Assembly (NCBI GenBank): GCA_943332105.1
Contig: CALQOD010000009.1
Coordinates: forward strand, 1-44,625
Direction: 5' to 3'
DNA from: Chitinophaga pinensis
Lineage (GTDB): Bacteria > Bacteroidota > Bacteroidia > AKYH767-A > OLB10
Length of the DNA stretch: 44,625 nucleotides
Translations under genes and position numbers: made by a program
The notes under the pieces: generated by a model
Told to the model about the DNA's origin: nothing
The model's input: only the letters and a program-made list of their open reading frames with translations
Database searches by the model: none
Part shown: in pieces, positions 43,756 through 44,625 of the stretch
How the letters are laid out: every line of letters begins with the position of its first letter
Position numbering within the stretch: position 1 is the first letter of the stretch

Positions 43756-44133
43756 TTACTTAGTTACTTTCTTTTTGTTTGCTACTGTCTTACGCTTTCC
43801 TTTACGTGTACGACAATTATTTTTTGTACGCTGTCCACGAACAGGCAAACCTGAACGATGACGAACACCACGATAGCAACCAATATCCATTAATCGTTTA
43901 ATGTTCAACTGAGTCTCAGAACGCAAAGCACCCTCAACTTTAAATTGATCATTTATGATTGTACGGATTTTAGTTAACTCATCATCGTCCCATTCATTAA
44001 CTTTCTTATCGAAGCTTACTCCAGCTTCTAATAGAATTTTTTGAGCGCTTGGACGACCAATTCCGAAGATGTATGTGAGACCTATCTCACCTCTTTTATT
44101 CTTTGGTAAATCTATACCTGATATACGAGCCAT
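43756..44133 (-). CDS. rpsM: 30S ribosomal protein S13
   Basis: The 125-residue head protein contacts tRNA and 23S r[42 protein letters not shown] and [20 protein letters not shown] are signature segments, ending in a basic tail. The neighbours rpmJ and rpsK are in the standard order. Confidence 0.98.
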   Translation of the reverse strand: MARISGIDLPKNKRGEIGLTYIFGIGRPSAQKILLEAGVSFDKKVNEWDDDELTKIRTIINDQFKVEGALRSETQLNIKRLMDIGCYRGVRHRSGLPVRGQRTKNNCRTRKGKRKTVANKKKVTK

Positions 44134-44178
44134 TGAAGAATATAATTACTTAATGATTGACAATTGAATAGTTAGTTA

Positions 44179-44295
44179 TTAACCTTGACGCATTTTAAAG
44201 CGAGGGTTTTTCTTGTTAATTACATAAAGGCGACCTTTACGACGTACGATTTTGCAATCAGCGCTACGCTTTTTTAAGGATGGACGTACTTTCAT
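44179..44295 (-). CDS. rpmJ: 50S ribosomal protein L36, zinc-site-reduced form
   Basis: The 38-residue protein, from ATG 44295 to TAA at 44179-44181, begins [20 protein letters not shown] and ends with [12 protein letters not shown]. It is the L36 family. The canonical zinc ribbon has three Cys and one His; only one Cys (Cys14) remains here, with Arg and other residues in place of the rest, so it is the C-minus-like form that does not need zinc. It lies between infA and rpsM as usual. Confidence 0.95.
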   Translation of the reverse strand: MKVRPSLKKRSADCKIVRRKGRLYVINKKNPRFKMRQG

Positions 44296-44337
44296 TTTCT
44301 AATTATTTTAATTGGTATTCCAACTATTTTGATTCTA

Positions 44338-44556
44338 CTATTTATATCTATATGTTATTCTTCCTTTTGATAAATCGTATGGCGACATTTCCACTTTAAC
44401 CCTGTCTCCAGGAAGAATTTTAATATAATTCATTCTCATCTTTCCTGAAATATGAGCTATTATCTCATGACCATTTTCAAGCTCAACGCGAAATGTTGCA
44501 TTTGATAGGGCCTCTACTATTGACCCATCTTGCTCAATTGCTGGTTGTTTAGACAT
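44338..44556 (-). CDS. infA: translation initiation factor IF-1
   Basis: The 72-residue OB-fold protein binds the 30S A-site. [40 protein letters not shown] and [20 protein letters not shown] are family features. The length is typical. Position upstream of rpmJ-rpsM is conserved. The preceding gene ends 3 nt before its start. Confidence 0.98.
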   Translation of the reverse strand: MSKQPAIEQDGSIVEALSNATFRVELENGHEIIAHISGKMRMNYIKILPGDRVKVEMSPYDLSKGRITYRYK

Positions 44557-44559
44557 AGA

Positions 44560-44625
44560 CTAATTAATCGTCGAGATGACTTCAGTTATATTATTATTTT
44601 TTTTTATTGCGTTTTCAATTTCTTG
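44560..44625 (-). CDS. C-terminal end of a gene upstream of infA, possibly map
   Basis: An open frame enters from the right edge and gives 21 residues ending NNNITEVISTIN, then TAG, 3 nt before infA. In Bacteroidota the gene before infA is commonly methionine aminopeptidase (map), after secY. The short tail has no diagnostic motif, so the name is inferred from gene order only. Confidence 0.5.
   Translation of the reverse strand, partial: QEIENAIKKNNNITEVISTIN

Noticed and set aside
43612-43861. two overlapping plus-strand open frames of about 80 codons
   Set aside because: Both are antisense to rpsK/rpsM and show no domain; ribosomal genes explain the region.

Overview
The window comes from an AT-rich member of the Bacteroidota, most likely a Chitinophagales/Sphingobacteriales-like relative. 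No 16S gene is present, so nothing below phylum is firm. Phylum-level evidence: secreted proteins with type IX secretion (T9SS) type A C-terminal sorting domains, the Bacteroidota-type GlmU-like enzyme, a fused E1 alpha/beta 2-oxoacid dehydrogenase, start regions almost without Shine-Dalgarno sequences, and many copies of the Bacteroidota -7 promoter element TAnnTTTG. I see no CRISPR array, insertion sequence, prophage or rRNA.

Layout. (1) 1-8738, minus strand: a surface/secreted protein island. It holds an SBBP-type beta-propeller plus Ig-like repeat protein cut by the left edge, an outer-membrane barrel protein, and two T9SS cargo proteins. (2) 8739-9153: a gene-free stretch rich in palindromes and repeats. 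(3) 9154-13997: housekeeping genes: thiolase, NlpC/P60 peptidase, NUDIX hydrolase, pyrE, an SRPBCC protein, birA and rsfS. (4) 14071-20053, plus strand: ftsH, a LUD-domain protein, a DUF2007-like protein, cdsA, then a large membrane-bound patatin-like protein. (5) 20047-29041: E1 of a 2-oxoacid dehydrogenase complex, a tiny FeoB-associated-type Cys-rich membrane protein, lon, the GlmU-like enzyme, an O-methyltransferase, a Spy/CpxP-like periplasmic protein, a decayed ECF sigma factor, and the matching E2. (6) 29135-30305: tRNA-Glu, rpsT and radC. (7) 30363-37205: a tight run of eight plus-strand genes. The first five look like a cell-surface glycan or lipid modification set (two NodB-like deacetylases, an AAC(3)-fold acetyltransferase, a FemAB/GNAT-like transferase, an SDR reductase); upp, a membrane protein and a YjjG-like nucleotidase follow. 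(8) 37234-41018: a Cys/Lys-rich secreted peptide, an FtsX-type permease, rpsF-rpsR-rplI, efp and a small membrane protein. (9) 41109-44625, minus strand: the end of the ribosomal spc/alpha operon (probable map tail, infA, rpmJ, rpsM, rpsK, rpsD, rpoA, rplQ).

The least explained item is the five-gene modification set at 30363-35241. Other points worth a second look: an EF-P with Asn instead of Lys/Arg at the modification-loop tip, a sigma-factor pseudogene, apparently leaderless pyrE and permease transcripts, face-to-face promoters between birA and rsfS, and a shared initially transcribed sequence at the tRNA-Glu and rpsF promoters. Several starts were moved (pyrE, E1, E2, NUDIX, AAC(3)-like, Cys-rich peptide) because a promoter element or a better initiation codon lies inside the longest open frame.
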